Shown one piece after another: positions 1 through 8,206 of a DNA stretch of 35,763 bases (positions are counted from its first letter, which is position 1; the number at the start of each line of letters is the position of its first letter). The DNA is from a virus. Position numbers and translations under genes: made by a program. Location: positions 1 through 35,763 of IMG/VR virus record IMGVR_UViG_3300031631_000687; one strand, 5' to 3'. A model generated the notes under the pieces. It did not search any database and was not told the origin of the DNA. It was given only the letters and a program-made list of their open reading frames with translations.

Positions 1-291
1 TCATGGGTTCCAACCTTCCAGCAGGCGGCTGACCGCCTGTGTCTGGGCGTCGAGGGTGGGCTGGTTCAAGGCGATCTGCAGCTCGGCTTCGGTGTGCTCG
101 AGCTCGGCCTCGACGGCCGCCACCTGGGCCCGCTCCACTCGTCGATCAGGTGGGGCCCAGGCTGGCGGAAGCTCGGCGGTCTGGGGCCCGAAGCGCCTGG
201 CCACCGGGGAGCCCATGAGCAGGACGAGCGCGCCCATCACGGCCACGATGGCCGTAGCGATGCCGATCGCCCAGGCCTGCAGCCTGCTCAC
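1..291 (-). CDS. Spanin-like small membrane protein (possible Rz-type i-spanin)
   Basis: A 96-residue protein starting at GTG (291), whose start overlaps the stop of the holin-like gene (GTGA). It has one N-terminal membrane segment (about residues 7-27), a Pro-rich linker, and then a charged Glu/Ala/Leu helix (about 50-90) with coiled-coil character. This topology, at the end of a lysis cluster after an amidase and a TM protein, fits an inner-membrane spanin that would link to an outer-membrane partner for the last step of lysis. No family motif identifies it; function is inferred from shape and position. It ends exactly at the window edge, so an o-spanin partner could lie beyond or be nested. 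Confidence 0.55.
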   Translation of the reverse strand: MSRLQAWAIGIATAIVAVMGALVLLMGSPVARRFGPQTAELPPAWAPPDRRVERAQVAAVEAELEHTEAELQIALNQPTLDAQTQAVSRLLEGWNP

Positions 292-587
292 ACCGGCCCC
301 TCGTCAACGATGCCCCGCCTGGCGGCGATGACCGCTGCGGACTGGCTACTGGTAAGCCCCCCGGAGCGGCCGTCGCGGTAACCCATGGCCATCGCCCCGC
401 CGCCGGCGACGCCAGCGGCGCCCAGGGCGATGGCGGGGATGGCCTCGAGGTAGTCGGGCACCAGGTGGACGAGCTCGGGGTGGAGCAGCGACCACAGCAT
501 GGCGAAAAGCAGGACGAGCAGCACGGAGGCGAGGACCACCAGGCCGGCGGCGCCGAGGGAGAAGGTACGAGAGGGGAAGGTTTTCAT
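288..587 (-). CDS. Putative holin-like membrane protein
   Basis: A 99-residue protein. I chose the ATG at 587 because GGGAG lies just upstream; the longer open frame is a Pro/Arg-rich shadow of the amidase gene. A strong hydrophobic segment lies at about residues 10-35 (TFSLGAAGLVVLASVLLVLL), and a second Ala/Gly-rich segment at about 48-70. Two membrane spans, small size and position between endolysin and spanin-like genes suggest the holin or pinholin that times endolysin action. No Pfam-level signature is recognised, so the role is inference from context. It overlaps both neighbours by 4 nt. Confidence 0.5.
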   Translation of the reverse strand: MKTFPSRTFSLGAAGLVVLASVLLVLLFAMLWSLLHPELVHLVPDYLEAIPAIALGAAGVAGGGAMAMGYRDGRSGGLTSSQSAAVIAARRGIVDEGPV

Positions 588-1201
588 GGGTGGACTCCCA
601 GGTGGTCGAGGATTGCGGTGGCGAGGGCGAGCCCGACGCGGGCGAGGCCCTCGGGGCGCAGCAGGTGGGCATGGGCGGGCTGGTCCATGAAGGCTGGTTC
701 GAAGCAGAGGCCGGCAGGTCGGCCTGTGTAGACGCCACGGATGGTCACGAAGGGCCGCCACAGCCAGGCGTTGTCGCCGGCCAGGGGGCGGTCGTCCCAG
801 CAGGCGGTGGATCGGGCGCTGGTGAGCTCGGGGCAGTAGACCTCGAGCTGCGCAGCAGCGAGCTGGGCGAGGGCCCGGCCGCCAGTGCTGCGGCGATCGA
901 AGAACGCGTTGCCCCAGGTGCCGCCGCCGGCGTTGAGATGGCAGGCCACGTAGATGTCGGCGCCATATGCGCAGGCGCGCTCGTGCCGCTCACTGTAGCG
1001 CCCGTCAGAGATGGGGATGACGTCGATCCCGTGCTCGCGAAGATGGTTCTCGGCCGCGAGCGTGTAGTAGGGAACGAGTTGGGTCTCGCGCTCCCACTGG
1101 TCTCGCCGTCCATCACCGTCGATATCGAACCAGGCGCCACCCGAGTTCCGGCGGGTGGGGTGCCCGCTGTGCTGCCTGTCGAGGACTACGAGGGGCGGCA
1201 T
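584..1201 (-). CDS. N-acetylmuramoyl-L-alanine amidase (Amidase_3-like endolysin)
   Basis: A 205-residue protein; the start at 1201 overlaps the stop of the upstream gene (ATGA). It resembles zinc-dependent Amidase_3 enzymes, which cut the bond between muramic acid and the stem peptide. Visible zinc/catalytic candidates are H14 (in RQHSGHP), E39 (WERETQLV), H88 (VACHLNAGG) and the late glutamate E168 (CFEPAFM), in the family's order. No signal peptide is present, so release would need the adjacent holin-like protein. A DxDGDG-type acidic loop (residues 26-34) between the first His and first Glu looks like a calcium-binding loop. Role as phage endolysin is well supported by motifs and the flanking lysis genes. 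Confidence 0.82.
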   Translation of the reverse strand: MPPLVVLDRQHSGHPTRRNSGGAWFDIDGDGRRDQWERETQLVPYYTLAAENHLREHGIDVIPISDGRYSERHERACAYGADIYVACHLNAGGGTWGNAFFDRRSTGGRALAQLAAAQLEVYCPELTSARSTACWDDRPLAGDNAWLWRPFVTIRGVYTGRPAGLCFEPAFMDQPAHAHLLRPEGLARVGLALATAILDHLGVHP

Positions 1202-1818
1202 CAGTGGCCCTGCTTCGGCGAGCACTCGGCGTAGCCCACAACCCAGATGTCGGTATCGACGGCGTGGGCGTCCTTTCGCATGCACAGCACGCCGTCAGTG
1301 CGGACGAAGATCCTGACCTTCTCCGAGGTCCAGCTGCCCACCTGGGGGGTGAACTCGAGGTAGGGATGGGAGCCGCCGCCGGCGCTGCCGTCCTTCGAGA
1401 AGAACAGGCCGGAGACGGACTCCGTGTCCACGATGCCGCCGCCGTTGACGTGCACGTACTCGATGAGGTCGTCGGACGAGCCACCGGGCATGTAGTTGGG
1501 GCTGACGTTGACGTACAGCACCAGGCGGATGAACCGCTGGCGCCAGTCCGGGGCGAGATCGAGCACCACGGGGGTGACCCCGTTGGTGGACTTTTCGAAC
1601 CAGACCTTGCGGGCACCTGTGTCGTTGGGTGCCGGGGAGTCGGAGTGATTGCCCGAGGCGGTGGTGGACTCGAGCTTCAGCGGGAGCTCGTCGTCCTCGA
1701 TGGCCTCGATGGCATCAGAGCAGCCGACGATGCCGTCCTGGACGGCATTGAGGGTGGTCGAAGGAACCTGATCGCCAGGGGCGAAAGTCTGGGTTCGAGA
1801 GGGATAGGGGCCGGCCAT
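1201..1818 (-). CDS. Hypothetical distal tail/appendage protein
   Basis: A 205-residue protein located directly downstream of the gp48 baseplate homologue and upstream of the amidase, where Mu-like phages usually keep tail-fibre genes. The N-terminus (MAGPYPSRTQTFAPGDQVPS, then TLNAVQDGIVG) resembles the short start of tail-appendage proteins that dock on the baseplate. The remainder is beta-rich (Val/Tyr/Thr alternation) and ends in a Cys-containing segment. No enzymatic motif is seen. It is too short for a full fibre, so it may be an adaptor or a small receptor-binding protein. Product assignment is positional inference. Confidence 0.5.
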   Translation of the reverse strand: MAGPYPSRTQTFAPGDQVPSTTLNAVQDGIVGCSDAIEAIEDDELPLKLESTTASGNHSDSPAPNDTGARKVWFEKSTNGVTPVVLDLAPDWRQRFIRLVLYVNVSPNYMPGGSSDDLIEYVHVNGGGIVDTESVSGLFFSKDGSAGGGSHPYLEFTPQVGSWTSEKVRIFVRTDGVLCMRKDAHAVDTDIWVVGYAECSPKQGH

Positions 1819-1821
1819 GGG

Positions 1822-2412
1822 TCACACTCCAAGGAGATCGCGGTCACAACGCGAGTAGGGGTCGTCGCAGGCGAAGTTGTCCCACCGCAGGAAGCCGATG
1901 GTGTGGGAGGGCTTGACCCGATCGATGACTTCGTCGATCAGGTCGATGTCGGGGGACTCGGCCCGTGCCTCGACAGCGCTGCCATCGAGCACGAAGACGA
2001 AGGCTCCATCGAGCAGGTCGTCGGCGTCGTCGCACAGCGAGTCGGGGTCGTCGCACCTGAACGCGAAGGGCTCGTACAGGTCCAGCGCGAGGCCCGAGGC
2101 CTGCTCGAAGATGGCCTCGAGGGTGGCGGGCCGGAAGTCGGGCAGCAGCCGGCGCTGGGCGACGAGAACCCCGCGGCGGCGCACCACGCTGGGGGCGATG
2201 CGGTGGACGTCGTAGACGCGCTCCCAGCTGGTGAGCAGGGCACCCGCGGTGTTGGGCAGCACCTCGGCGAGCAGTAGGGTGGCCTGCCTTTCCGCGACGT
2301 CCAGGGCCTGGCCCAGCACGTCGAGGTCGTCCCAAGCCAGGGCGCCGTCTTCGAGCTGTAGGGCCCCCACTGGGTACAGTCGCAGCAGCGGTGCGAGGTT
2401 GTCCGAGGCCAT
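1822..2412 (-). CDS. Mu gp48-like baseplate/tail protein (YmfQ/DUF2313 family)
   Basis: A 196-residue protein immediately following the gp47 baseplate J gene, in the same order as Mu (46-47-48). The N-terminal half has the features of DUF2313/YmfQ proteins: an early LLRLYPVGALQ segment, a long helix around LLLAEVLPNTAGALLTSWER, and a VRRRGVLVAQRR helix followed by a predicted beta-rich domain. In contractile tails this protein is thought to connect the baseplate wedge to tail-fibre proteins. The C-terminal part is rich in Asp and Cys (FRCDDPDSLCDD, FACDDPYSRCDRD), in two similar CDDP motifs. These could bind metal, but that is inference. Start overlaps the gp47 stop. Confidence 0.75.
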   Translation of the reverse strand: MASDNLAPLLRLYPVGALQLEDGALAWDDLDVLGQALDVAERQATLLLAEVLPNTAGALLTSWERVYDVHRIAPSVVRRRGVLVAQRRLLPDFRPATLEAIFEQASGLALDLYEPFAFRCDDPDSLCDDADDLLDGAFVFVLDGSAVEARAESPDIDLIDEVIDRVKPSHTIGFLRWDNFACDDPYSRCDRDLLGV

Positions 2413-3497
2413 CAGGTCACCGTGACCACGCCAGGCTCGAGCACCTCGACCACCGAGCTATCCACCGTGATCGCGACGTTGGCGGCCGGGACGGTGAGGT
2501 TGTAGTCCATGACCCCACCAACGGCCGAGATCGCTCTGCCCAGCTGGGACCTGTAGAGCCCGCCTCCTGTGTCGAGGCCGTAGATGTGGGACGGGATGGC
2601 GGCCGCGACAGCGGCCCGGACGTCCGCCTCGTCGTAGCCAGCCTCGTACTCCAGGATCTCGACGGTGACGGCCTGGGTGACCGGCGTGACGGCAGGCACG
2701 TCCACCTCGGCGGTGACCGGGCGGACGAGCAGCAGGGCGGCGAGCACGGCGACGCGCAGCGCGTTGCTGGCAGGGGTTCGGAAGCCGCCCACGCCCTCGC
2801 TGTAGACGGCCACCGACACGGTGCCGGGACCGTTGCGCAGGGCCAAGCAGTCGGCGTGGATCACGCCATCGACGGCCGAGGCCCACTGGACGTAGTCCGC
2901 ATTGGTGCCGCCAGCGTTGCCCGCCCGCATCCGCAGCAGCACGCGCCCGAGGTAGGCCTCGTCGAGCTCGTCGTCGGTCCCGCCCTCGATGTCTGTGTCC
3001 AGGGTGGCGGTGGAGTCCAGGCCGGCGGGCGGGGTCTGGATGACGAGCTCGTCGCCGGCGGTCTTGTTGCCCACCGAGCCGGTGGTCACAGCATCCAGGT
3101 CCACGAGACCCAGGCCGGTGACCCCATCCAGCGTCACCCCGGAGGTGGAGACGTACTCGGTGCCATCGGCGTGCAGGCCTGTGAGGCCCGCGGCGACCAC
3201 CAGGCCCGGGGTGCCCGACAGCTCGAGACTGCCACCGCTGGCGGCCACCGCCTCGAGACGGTCGATCTCGAAGACACCGCCATGGCGCTCCAGGTTGGCG
3301 CTGTCGGCCGAGTCGGGGAAGATCTGGTCCTCGACGTAGCGCACGCCGAAGCAGATCTGGGCTGCGACGGCGGCCGCTACGGTGGCGCGGGCGTAGATCT
3401 CGGAGTCCTCCGAGATGTCGGCCCCGGGCACCAGGTTGCGGTAGGCCTGCAGGGCGTCCGCGCGGATCTCGTCAACGGTGGGCGGTTCGTAGGGCAT
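2412..3497 (-). CDS. Baseplate J-like protein (Mu gp47 family)
   Basis: A 361-residue protein; the start at 3497 (MPYEPPTVDEIRADALQAYR) overlaps the gp46 stop by ATGA, and the longer open frame upstream is a shadow. It has the Baseplate_J layout: a helical N-terminus, central beta-rich domain with GTEYVSTSGVTL and NKTAGDELVIQTPP, the characteristic GGTDDELDEAYLGRVLLRM segment near the middle, then NADYVQWASAVDGV and VSVAVYSEG. This wedge protein bridges the hub to the periphery of contractile-tail baseplates. Length is near the family norm. Gene order gp45-46-47-48 matches Mu exactly, which makes the assignment strong. Confidence 0.9.
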   Translation of the reverse strand: MPYEPPTVDEIRADALQAYRNLVPGADISEDSEIYARATVAAAVAAQICFGVRYVEDQIFPDSADSANLERHGGVFEIDRLEAVAASGGSLELSGTPGLVVAAGLTGLHADGTEYVSTSGVTLDGVTGLGLVDLDAVTTGSVGNKTAGDELVIQTPPAGLDSTATLDTDIEGGTDDELDEAYLGRVLLRMRAGNAGGTNADYVQWASAVDGVIHADCLALRNGPGTVSVAVYSEGVGGFRTPASNALRVAVLAALLLVRPVTAEVDVPAVTPVTQAVTVEILEYEAGYDEADVRAAVAAAIPSHIYGLDTGGGLYRSQLGRAISAVGGVMDYNLTVPAANVAITVDSSVVEVLEPGVVTVT

Positions 3498-3871
3498 CAG
3501 CCGACTCTCACGAAGTGGGTGAATTCCAAGGGGCGCAGGCCGGCATCGAAGGCGCGCAGCACCATCTCGACGCGGTTGCGGCCCACACGCTGGGCAGCGA
3601 CCTCGAGGTCGAGCAGTTCGCCAGCGTCTGTCATGGGCTGCAGGGCCTGCTCCACGTGGCCGACCACCACCCGCTCGACGTTGGCGCCGATCTTCGTGGC
3701 CACCAGCTCGTGCAGGCGGGAGCCGAAGTCGGGATCCCAAAAGCAGCTTCCCCGGCGGGTAGCCAGGCGGAGCCACATCGACTGCAGGGTGGTGTTGTCG
3801 GTGCGCTGCAGGTCATTGCCCGGGGTCTGGACGAAGGCGGCAGCGCTGGGGTCGATGTAGGCCATGCTCAC
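3497..3871 (-). CDS. Mu gp46-like baseplate wedge protein (gpW/gp25-like)
   Basis: A 124-residue protein between spike (gp45) and baseplate J (gp47) homologues. Features match the GP46 family: an early acidic/aromatic N-terminus, LQSMWLRLATRRGSCFWDP followed by FGSRLHEL, then a helix and a C-terminal beta segment (VEMVLRAFD). In Mu-type and T4-type baseplates this small wedge subunit is comparable to gp25, which starts sheath polymerisation. Two possible starts exist (3871 and 3865); the first overlaps the upstream stop, the usual arrangement in this operon. No unusual feature is seen. Confidence 0.82.
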   Translation of the reverse strand: MSMAYIDPSAAAFVQTPGNDLQRTDNTTLQSMWLRLATRRGSCFWDPDFGSRLHELVATKIGANVERVVVGHVEQALQPMTDAGELLDLEVAAQRVGRNRVEMVLRAFDAGLRPLEFTHFVRVG

Positions 3872-4464
3872 CCTGCCTTGACCGTGCTGGAGCCCGAGCT
3901 GACGCTGCCGCCCAGGGTGTAGCCGGGGGGCACACCTGGAGGCGTCGAGACTGGAGGGGCGACCAGCTGGGCGGCTACCATCTGGGCTGCGATGGCCACG
4001 ATGTCGTCGGAGGTCAGCGGGGTCTGGGTGTCGTCGCCGACCCGTGCGACGCCGGCGGCGCCGTCGTTGATGACTACCGACCCGTCGGCCTTGGCCACCA
4101 CCTTGGCCCCGCCTGTGCTGTACAGGGCGGCCTCGCCAACCACGAGGGTCGGCGGTGTGGTGCTGCGGTCGATCTCACCGACGACCACCAGGTGGGCGGA
4201 GCTGCCGCCGATGGGGATCGCGACGGCCTCGAGGCCGGCGGGGGCCACCGAGCGGAAGCCGAAGTGCTGGGCAATCTCGACCTGGTCCACGGTCTCGCCA
4301 GCGCGAGCCTCGAGGGTGGTCAGCAGCCCTTTGGCGGCCGCAGAGACATTGGACAGCACAGCCCTGACAGGCGCCGCACGGCGGCGCACCTGGCGCTGGA
4401 TGCGGGCGTCGAGCTCGCGCCAGAAACGTAGGCCCTGCAGCGGACTGCGGTTCAGGTCGGTCAT
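3868..4464 (-). CDS. Mu gp45-like baseplate spike protein (gpV family)
   Basis: A 198-residue protein downstream of the hub gene and upstream of gp46. An N-terminal Arg-rich helix (residues about 10-35) precedes an OB-like domain containing VDQVEIAQHFGFRSVAP and EAVAIPIGGSSAHLVVVGE, both typical of the Phage_Mu_Gp45/gpV family. A beta-helical segment (LYSTGGAKVVAKADGSVVIN) follows. In Mu, gp45 is the trimeric membrane-piercing spike at the tail tip. The C-terminal tail here is Pro/Ser/Gly-rich and lacks an obvious His-x-His iron-binding motif. Overlaps on both sides support translation coupling. Confidence 0.85.
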   Translation of the reverse strand: MTDLNRSPLQGLRFWRELDARIQRQVRRRAAPVRAVLSNVSAAAKGLLTTLEARAGETVDQVEIAQHFGFRSVAPAGLEAVAIPIGGSSAHLVVVGEIDRSTTPPTLVVGEAALYSTGGAKVVAKADGSVVINDGAAGVARVGDDTQTPLTSDDIVAIAAQMVAAQLVAPPVSTPPGVPPGYTLGGSVSSGSSTVKAG

Positions 4465-5525
4465 GACACCGCCGGCGGCAACAGGGCATTGGGCGGCCGC
4501 AAGGTCAGCGCTGTGCGGGACCCGGCGCTACCGTCACGGAGCAGGCGATAGCCCGCCACCCACCAGGGCCCTTCGATGGCGGCCAGCTCGTCGTAGACGT
4601 TGACCATGGTGTCCAGCCGCCACGTCGAACTCGGCGTCGGGCCGTGGCCGGCGACCACGTATTCGAGGCTGCGGCCCTGGTAGATGCGGTGGCTCACCTC
4701 CCACTCGGCGCGGTCTCTGGCTTCCCGCGAGCTCCGCAGGTCTCCGTCGTCCATCACCAGGGGCCGGGCGACACCAAGGGCGGCCAGGTCGGCGTCTACG
4801 GCCTCACCCCGAAGGTGGGCGGCATTGCCGCCGAACATGGAGTCTGATCCCTTGGACTGCCCCAGCACCGTCACCGAGCTGAAGCGCTGGGTGATGTCGT
4901 CCACGAACAGAGCCTCGAGGACGTTGGTCTGGTTCTTCTTGGCGGGGCTGATGGCATTGATCAGCGAGGCCACCGGGGTCGAGGTGTAGTCGGGGCGACC
5001 GATGCGCAGTGCGCCGGCCGGGGACATCCACGGCATCAAGCGAGCCTTGCGGGCGTAGCGCTCGAGGACCTGCCAGTAGGTCTCGCCCTGCTCGGCTTTG
5101 ACCCAGGGCAGCACCACCTGGGCGTCGCTGTGAGCATCGACGGTCACCGCCAGGCCCAGCTCGCTGACGGCCTTGGCGGCCAGGCCGGCCAGAGAGATGT
5201 TGCGCCATGCCCAGCTGGTGGGTGTGGTGCAGTCCACCAGCTGCCCCGCCAGGTCGCGGCCCGACAGCACCACCACGGTGCCGCCCTTGGTGGTCCTGCG
5301 GAGCTCACGACGGTCGAGACGGCCGCGAAGGACAGTGGACCGCTCGACCATGAGGATGACCACAGCACCCAGCTGGAGCTGGGCGAGCTGCGCCGAGCTC
5401 GGCGCGCGGACTTCGATCCGCCAGCTGTCCGCCGGCGTCTCGAACTGGGCCGCGACCTCGTAGGAGGTCCAGTTCCGCCAAGCGGAGCTGCCGACAACCA
5501 GTGTGATGGCCTGACTACTGGGCAT
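4461..5525 (-). CDS. Mu gp44-like baseplate hub protein (gpD/P family)
   Basis: A 354-residue protein similar in layout to Mu gp44/P2 gpD hub proteins: N-terminal beta domain (ITLVVGSSAWRNWTSYEVAA), a segment AVVILMVERSTVLRGRLDR and VVVLSGRDLAGQLVDCT, a central LysM-like/helical part with GETYWQVLERYARKARLMPW, and a C-terminal beta domain. The hub forms the ring to which spike and tail tube attach. Gene order (LysM protein, hub, spike) agrees. Start at 5525 overlaps the upstream gene by 11 nt. Function is established for the family; nothing unusual is seen in the sequence. Confidence 0.85.
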   Translation of the reverse strand: MPSSQAITLVVGSSAWRNWTSYEVAAQFETPADSWRIEVRAPSSAQLAQLQLGAVVILMVERSTVLRGRLDRRELRRTTKGGTVVVLSGRDLAGQLVDCTTPTSWAWRNISLAGLAAKAVSELGLAVTVDAHSDAQVVLPWVKAEQGETYWQVLERYARKARLMPWMSPAGALRIGRPDYTSTPVASLINAISPAKKNQTNVLEALFVDDITQRFSSVTVLGQSKGSDSMFGGNAAHLRGEAVDADLAALGVARPLVMDDGDLRSSREARDRAEWEVSHRIYQGRSLEYVVAGHGPTPSSTWRLDTMVNVYDELAAIEGPWWVAGYRLLRDGSAGSRTALTLRPPNALLPPAVS

Positions 5526-5946
5526 AGCGCACCAGGGTCGTGCCAGCGGGAACCCGAGCAGGCCGGGATAGGCGGCGGTTCAGGTCGGCCAGCTCTGTCC
5601 AGCGCTCCCAGTCGCCGTACCAGTTCACCGCGAGCTCGACGAGGGATGCCTCGCGGTCCAGGGTGACCTCGATGGTGGCGCCGGAGTCATCCACCAGCTC
5701 GCGCAGATCCAGCAGGCGAGCGGCGACAGCCCGGAGGTGGACCAGCGTAGCGTTGGCCCGCACGCCCCAGACGGTGGAGATCTGCGGCAGCAAGGCCTGG
5801 ATGAGGGCGCGAGTGGCACCGATGGCAGCCTCGGCCTCGAGCACCGACGAGTACTCCCCGGCCAAGGCTGCCGCGATGACCAGGTCGGCGGCGTCCAGCG
5901 CTTCGAGGATCGAGGCCTGCAGCTCGGTGGCGGTGAGCGCGCTCAT
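5515..5946 (-). CDS. LysM-like phage tail protein
   Basis: A 143-residue protein with start at 5946 (ATGA overlap with the preceding gene). Residues about 1-85 are alpha-helical (LQASILEALDAADLVIAAAL, ALIQALLPQI). The C-terminal 45 residues fit a LysM-type repeat: SLVELAVNWYGDWERW, then LADLNRRLSRPARVPAGTTL. Such modules occur in tail proteins beside the hub and may bind peptidoglycan or other tail proteins. In Mu this position is taken by the C-terminal part of gp43 (N). I infer that this gene and the next upstream one together cover the role of gp43. Function otherwise unknown. Confidence 0.7.
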   Translation of the reverse strand: MSALTATELQASILEALDAADLVIAAALAGEYSSVLEAEAAIGATRALIQALLPQISTVWGVRANATLVHLRAVAARLLDLRELVDDSGATIEVTLDREASLVELAVNWYGDWERWTELADLNRRLSRPARVPAGTTLVRYAQ

Positions 5947-6407
5947 GTCGGCAAGGCCGTGGCCGACGACCTGGCGGCCGTGGAGGCGGCCGTCGCGGCA
6001 GCTGCAGCGCTGGAGAGGGTGTCGGAGGTCGAGAAGGAGAACGGCGCCTGTGCGCCCTCGATGAAGGTGAACCGAACCTCGGCGAAGTCCTCTTTGCGGT
6101 CGAGGTGGGTGACGGTCCACTCCTGGATGATGCCGTCGTGGGTGCCGAAGTACGGGTGGCGGAACTTGCCAGCACCGTCCCAGTCCACTGCCTCCCTGAA
6201 CTGCGCGAGCTGTCTGAACCAGTCGGGACCGTTGAACAGCGCTTCGACCTGGAATCGTGCCGACCGGCGGCCGAGGTCCTCCCACTCCGAGGTGTCCCGA
6301 CCTGGGTAGGCGTGCTCGGCCCAGCTACGGCCGAACTGGTCGGTGATGCGGGTGACCAGCAGGGCCTGACCGTTCCACTCGCACTGCAGGGGCAGTACCT
6401 CGCGCAT
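5943..6407 (-). CDS. DNA circularization N-terminal-domain tail protein (Mu gp43 N-like)
   Basis: A 154-residue protein; start at 6407 overlaps the tape-measure stop. It matches the DNA_circ_N domain found at the N-terminus of Mu gp43: a short beta start (VLPLQCEWNGQALLV), the WAEHAYPGRDTSEWEDLGR segment, FQVEALFNGPDW, and HPYFGTHDGIIQEWTV. Full-length Mu gp43 is roughly 490 residues, so this protein contains only the N-terminal domain plus an Ala/Ser-rich tail (about residues 127-154). The family name comes from an old genetic phenotype; structurally it belongs to the tail tip near the hub. Truncation relative to Mu seems stable because the reading frame is intact and coupled to the next gene. 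Confidence 0.78.
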   Translation of the reverse strand: MREVLPLQCEWNGQALLVTRITDQFGRSWAEHAYPGRDTSEWEDLGRRSARFQVEALFNGPDWFRQLAQFREAVDWDGAGKFRHPYFGTHDGIIQEWTVTHLDRKEDFAEVRFTFIEGAQAPFSFSTSDTLSSAAAAATAASTAARSSATALPT

Positions 6408-8203
6408 CAGGCAGCCTCCCCGCGAGAGGCTGCGCGGGCGGCGCCAGCGTCGTGGGTCTCCCAGGACAAGCCGCCATCCTGGTCCACGTGGACGTCGAGC
6501 CTGAGCCCCGAGCCGAGCAGCTCGAGCAGCTTGTTGCCCACGGCGTTGGTCATCTCGGAGCCTTCGGTCTTGACGTGGCGCCGGGAGTTCGCGCCCATCC
6601 CACCGACTTGAAAGAAGGGATTCCACCCTGTAAATGCAGCCAGCGCGAGCTCAATGGCGCCCTGCACCTTGGTGCCCTGGATGAGGTTCTCCTGGACCAG
6701 GGTACCGATGCCGACGCCCGCGGCAGCGGCGCCACCGACCAGGGCTCCCTGGCCCAGCTTGCTGGCAGTGGTGCCCATCCCGGCCGCGCCGCCGGCAGCA
6801 CCCGCAGCGCCGCCCATGCCGCCTGAGGGCCAGTTGGTCACGTAGACAGGCTGCACGCCGGAGGCCGCCTCAACGGCCTTGCCTTTAGCGATGCCGGCGG
6901 CATCCCCCGCCAGCCCGCCACCCAGAGAGCGCAGCGCGCCCATGCCCTGCATCCCGCCCTGCAGCATGTAGGCGCCGCCCACGCCAGCGGCCAACAGGGC
7001 TGCGCCCGCGGAGCCGTAGGAGACCGTCTTGGCGATGTTCTCCTGCTCTTGGGCGGCAGTACCCAGCGCGCCCACCGCCTCATTGGCCTTGGTCGTCAGG
7101 GCCGTCATGGGGTCGAGCAACGGCGAGTAGAGGTTGGCCAGCGTTGTGCGGGCGGTGCCCGACAGGGCTCCGGCGCTGGCCTTCTGCGTACCGGAGAGCA
7201 CGCCGACCTTGTCTTCGAGGCTCCGGGCGCTGGACATGCTGCCCATCACGCTCTCGAGGCCACCAGATCCGGTGCGGAGCAGGCCCAAGGCGAAGCGGGC
7301 ACCCTCGTCGCCGAAGGCCTTCTGAAGGGCGACCTGGCGCTCCTGGTCGCTGCGATCGTCCATGGTCTCCCGCAGCTTCTCGGCCGCGTTCTGCAGCCCC
7401 AGGAAGCTGCCGTCCTCGCCGTACAAGCCCATGCCGAACTTCTTGTCGGAGGTGGCGGACTGGCGGAGGAAGGCGTTGAGCGAGGTACCCGCAGCGCCGC
7501 CATGGATGCCCATGTTGCCCATCACGCCGAGGCTCGCGAGGGTCTCGCCGGGGGCCAGGCCCATGGCGCCAGCACTGGGCGCCTGGGACAGGGCGTGGGC
7601 GAGCCGCGCCGGGTCGGAGGCTGCGGCGGAGCCGGCACGGGAGAGCAGGTCGGCACCGCCAGCGTACTCGCTGCCCTGCAGGCCGAAGATGGACCCCAGG
7701 GTCACCACGGCCGACTGAGCCTGGTCGATGCCCAGGCCCTGCTCGCCGGTGGCCAGCTGGGCCACGGCCTCGGCCGCGCCACCAGCGCCCAGGATGGTGT
7801 CGGTGCCCAGTCCGGCCTTCTTGAGCGCGGTCTGCACCCCGATGACCTCGGTCTGCGAGAACCGGGTAGGCCCCGCGACCCTGGCGGCGTCGGCCTGGGC
7901 GTCGACCAGGGTCTGCTGCATCTGCTCGACCGAGCTGGTGTCGAGGTTCACCTGCAGATTGGCCAGGGCTTCCTGCAGGTCCGCAGCAGCATCGAGCCCG
8001 GGGTCGATCAAGGATTCCTTGATGGTCCCGGCCGTGGCCATGGCCTTGAGCCCTTTCGACCAGGACTCGGCCATGGCCTCGAGCTGGCGCCCGGTCTCGG
8101 CCCCGCCTTCGCCGAGCTCGGCGAGGTTCCGGCCGATGCCGCGCAGAATGCCAGAGCCGCCATCGATGACGACGAACTCCAGCGCCAGCTTGGACAGGCC
8201 CAT
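6407..8203 (-). CDS. Tape measure protein (TP901-type)
   Basis: A 598-residue protein. It follows the tail assembly chaperone genes, as tape measures do. The N-terminal half resembles the TP901 tape-measure core: ALANLQVNLDTSSVEQMQ, SQTEVIGVQTALKKAG, VAQLATGEQGL, LGVMGNMGIHGGAAGTSLNAF. Two Gly/Ala-rich hydrophobic segments (about residues 396-417 and 489-508) could enter the host membrane. By the usual rule of about 0.15 nm per residue, the tail would be near 90 nm, but this is an estimate from family knowledge. The last 90 residues are rich in Gly/Arg and may meet the tail tip. Confidence 0.85.
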   Translation of the reverse strand: MGLSKLALEFVVIDGGSGILRGIGRNLAELGEGGAETGRQLEAMAESWSKGLKAMATAGTIKESLIDPGLDAAADLQEALANLQVNLDTSSVEQMQQTLVDAQADAARVAGPTRFSQTEVIGVQTALKKAGLGTDTILGAGGAAEAVAQLATGEQGLGIDQAQSAVVTLGSIFGLQGSEYAGGADLLSRAGSAAASDPARLAHALSQAPSAGAMGLAPGETLASLGVMGNMGIHGGAAGTSLNAFLRQSATSDKKFGMGLYGEDGSFLGLQNAAEKLRETMDDRSDQERQVALQKAFGDEGARFALGLLRTGSGGLESVMGSMSSARSLEDKVGVLSGTQKASAGALSGTARTTLANLYSPLLDPMTALTTKANEAVGALGTAAQEQENIAKTVSYGSAGAALLAAGVGGAYMLQGGMQGMGALRSLGGGLAGDAAGIAKGKAVEAASGVQPVYVTNWPSGGMGGAAGAAGGAAGMGTTASKLGQGALVGGAAAAGVGIGTLVQENLIQGTKVQGAIELALAAFTGWNPFFQVGGMGANSRRHVKTEGSEMTNAVGNKLLELLGSGLRLDVHVDQDGGLSWETHDAGAARAASRGEAA

Positions 8204-8206
8204 CGC

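Noticed and set aside
1-60. Left prophage end or attachment site
   Set aside because: The window opens at the stop codon of the spanin-like gene; no terminal repeat or host junction is visible.
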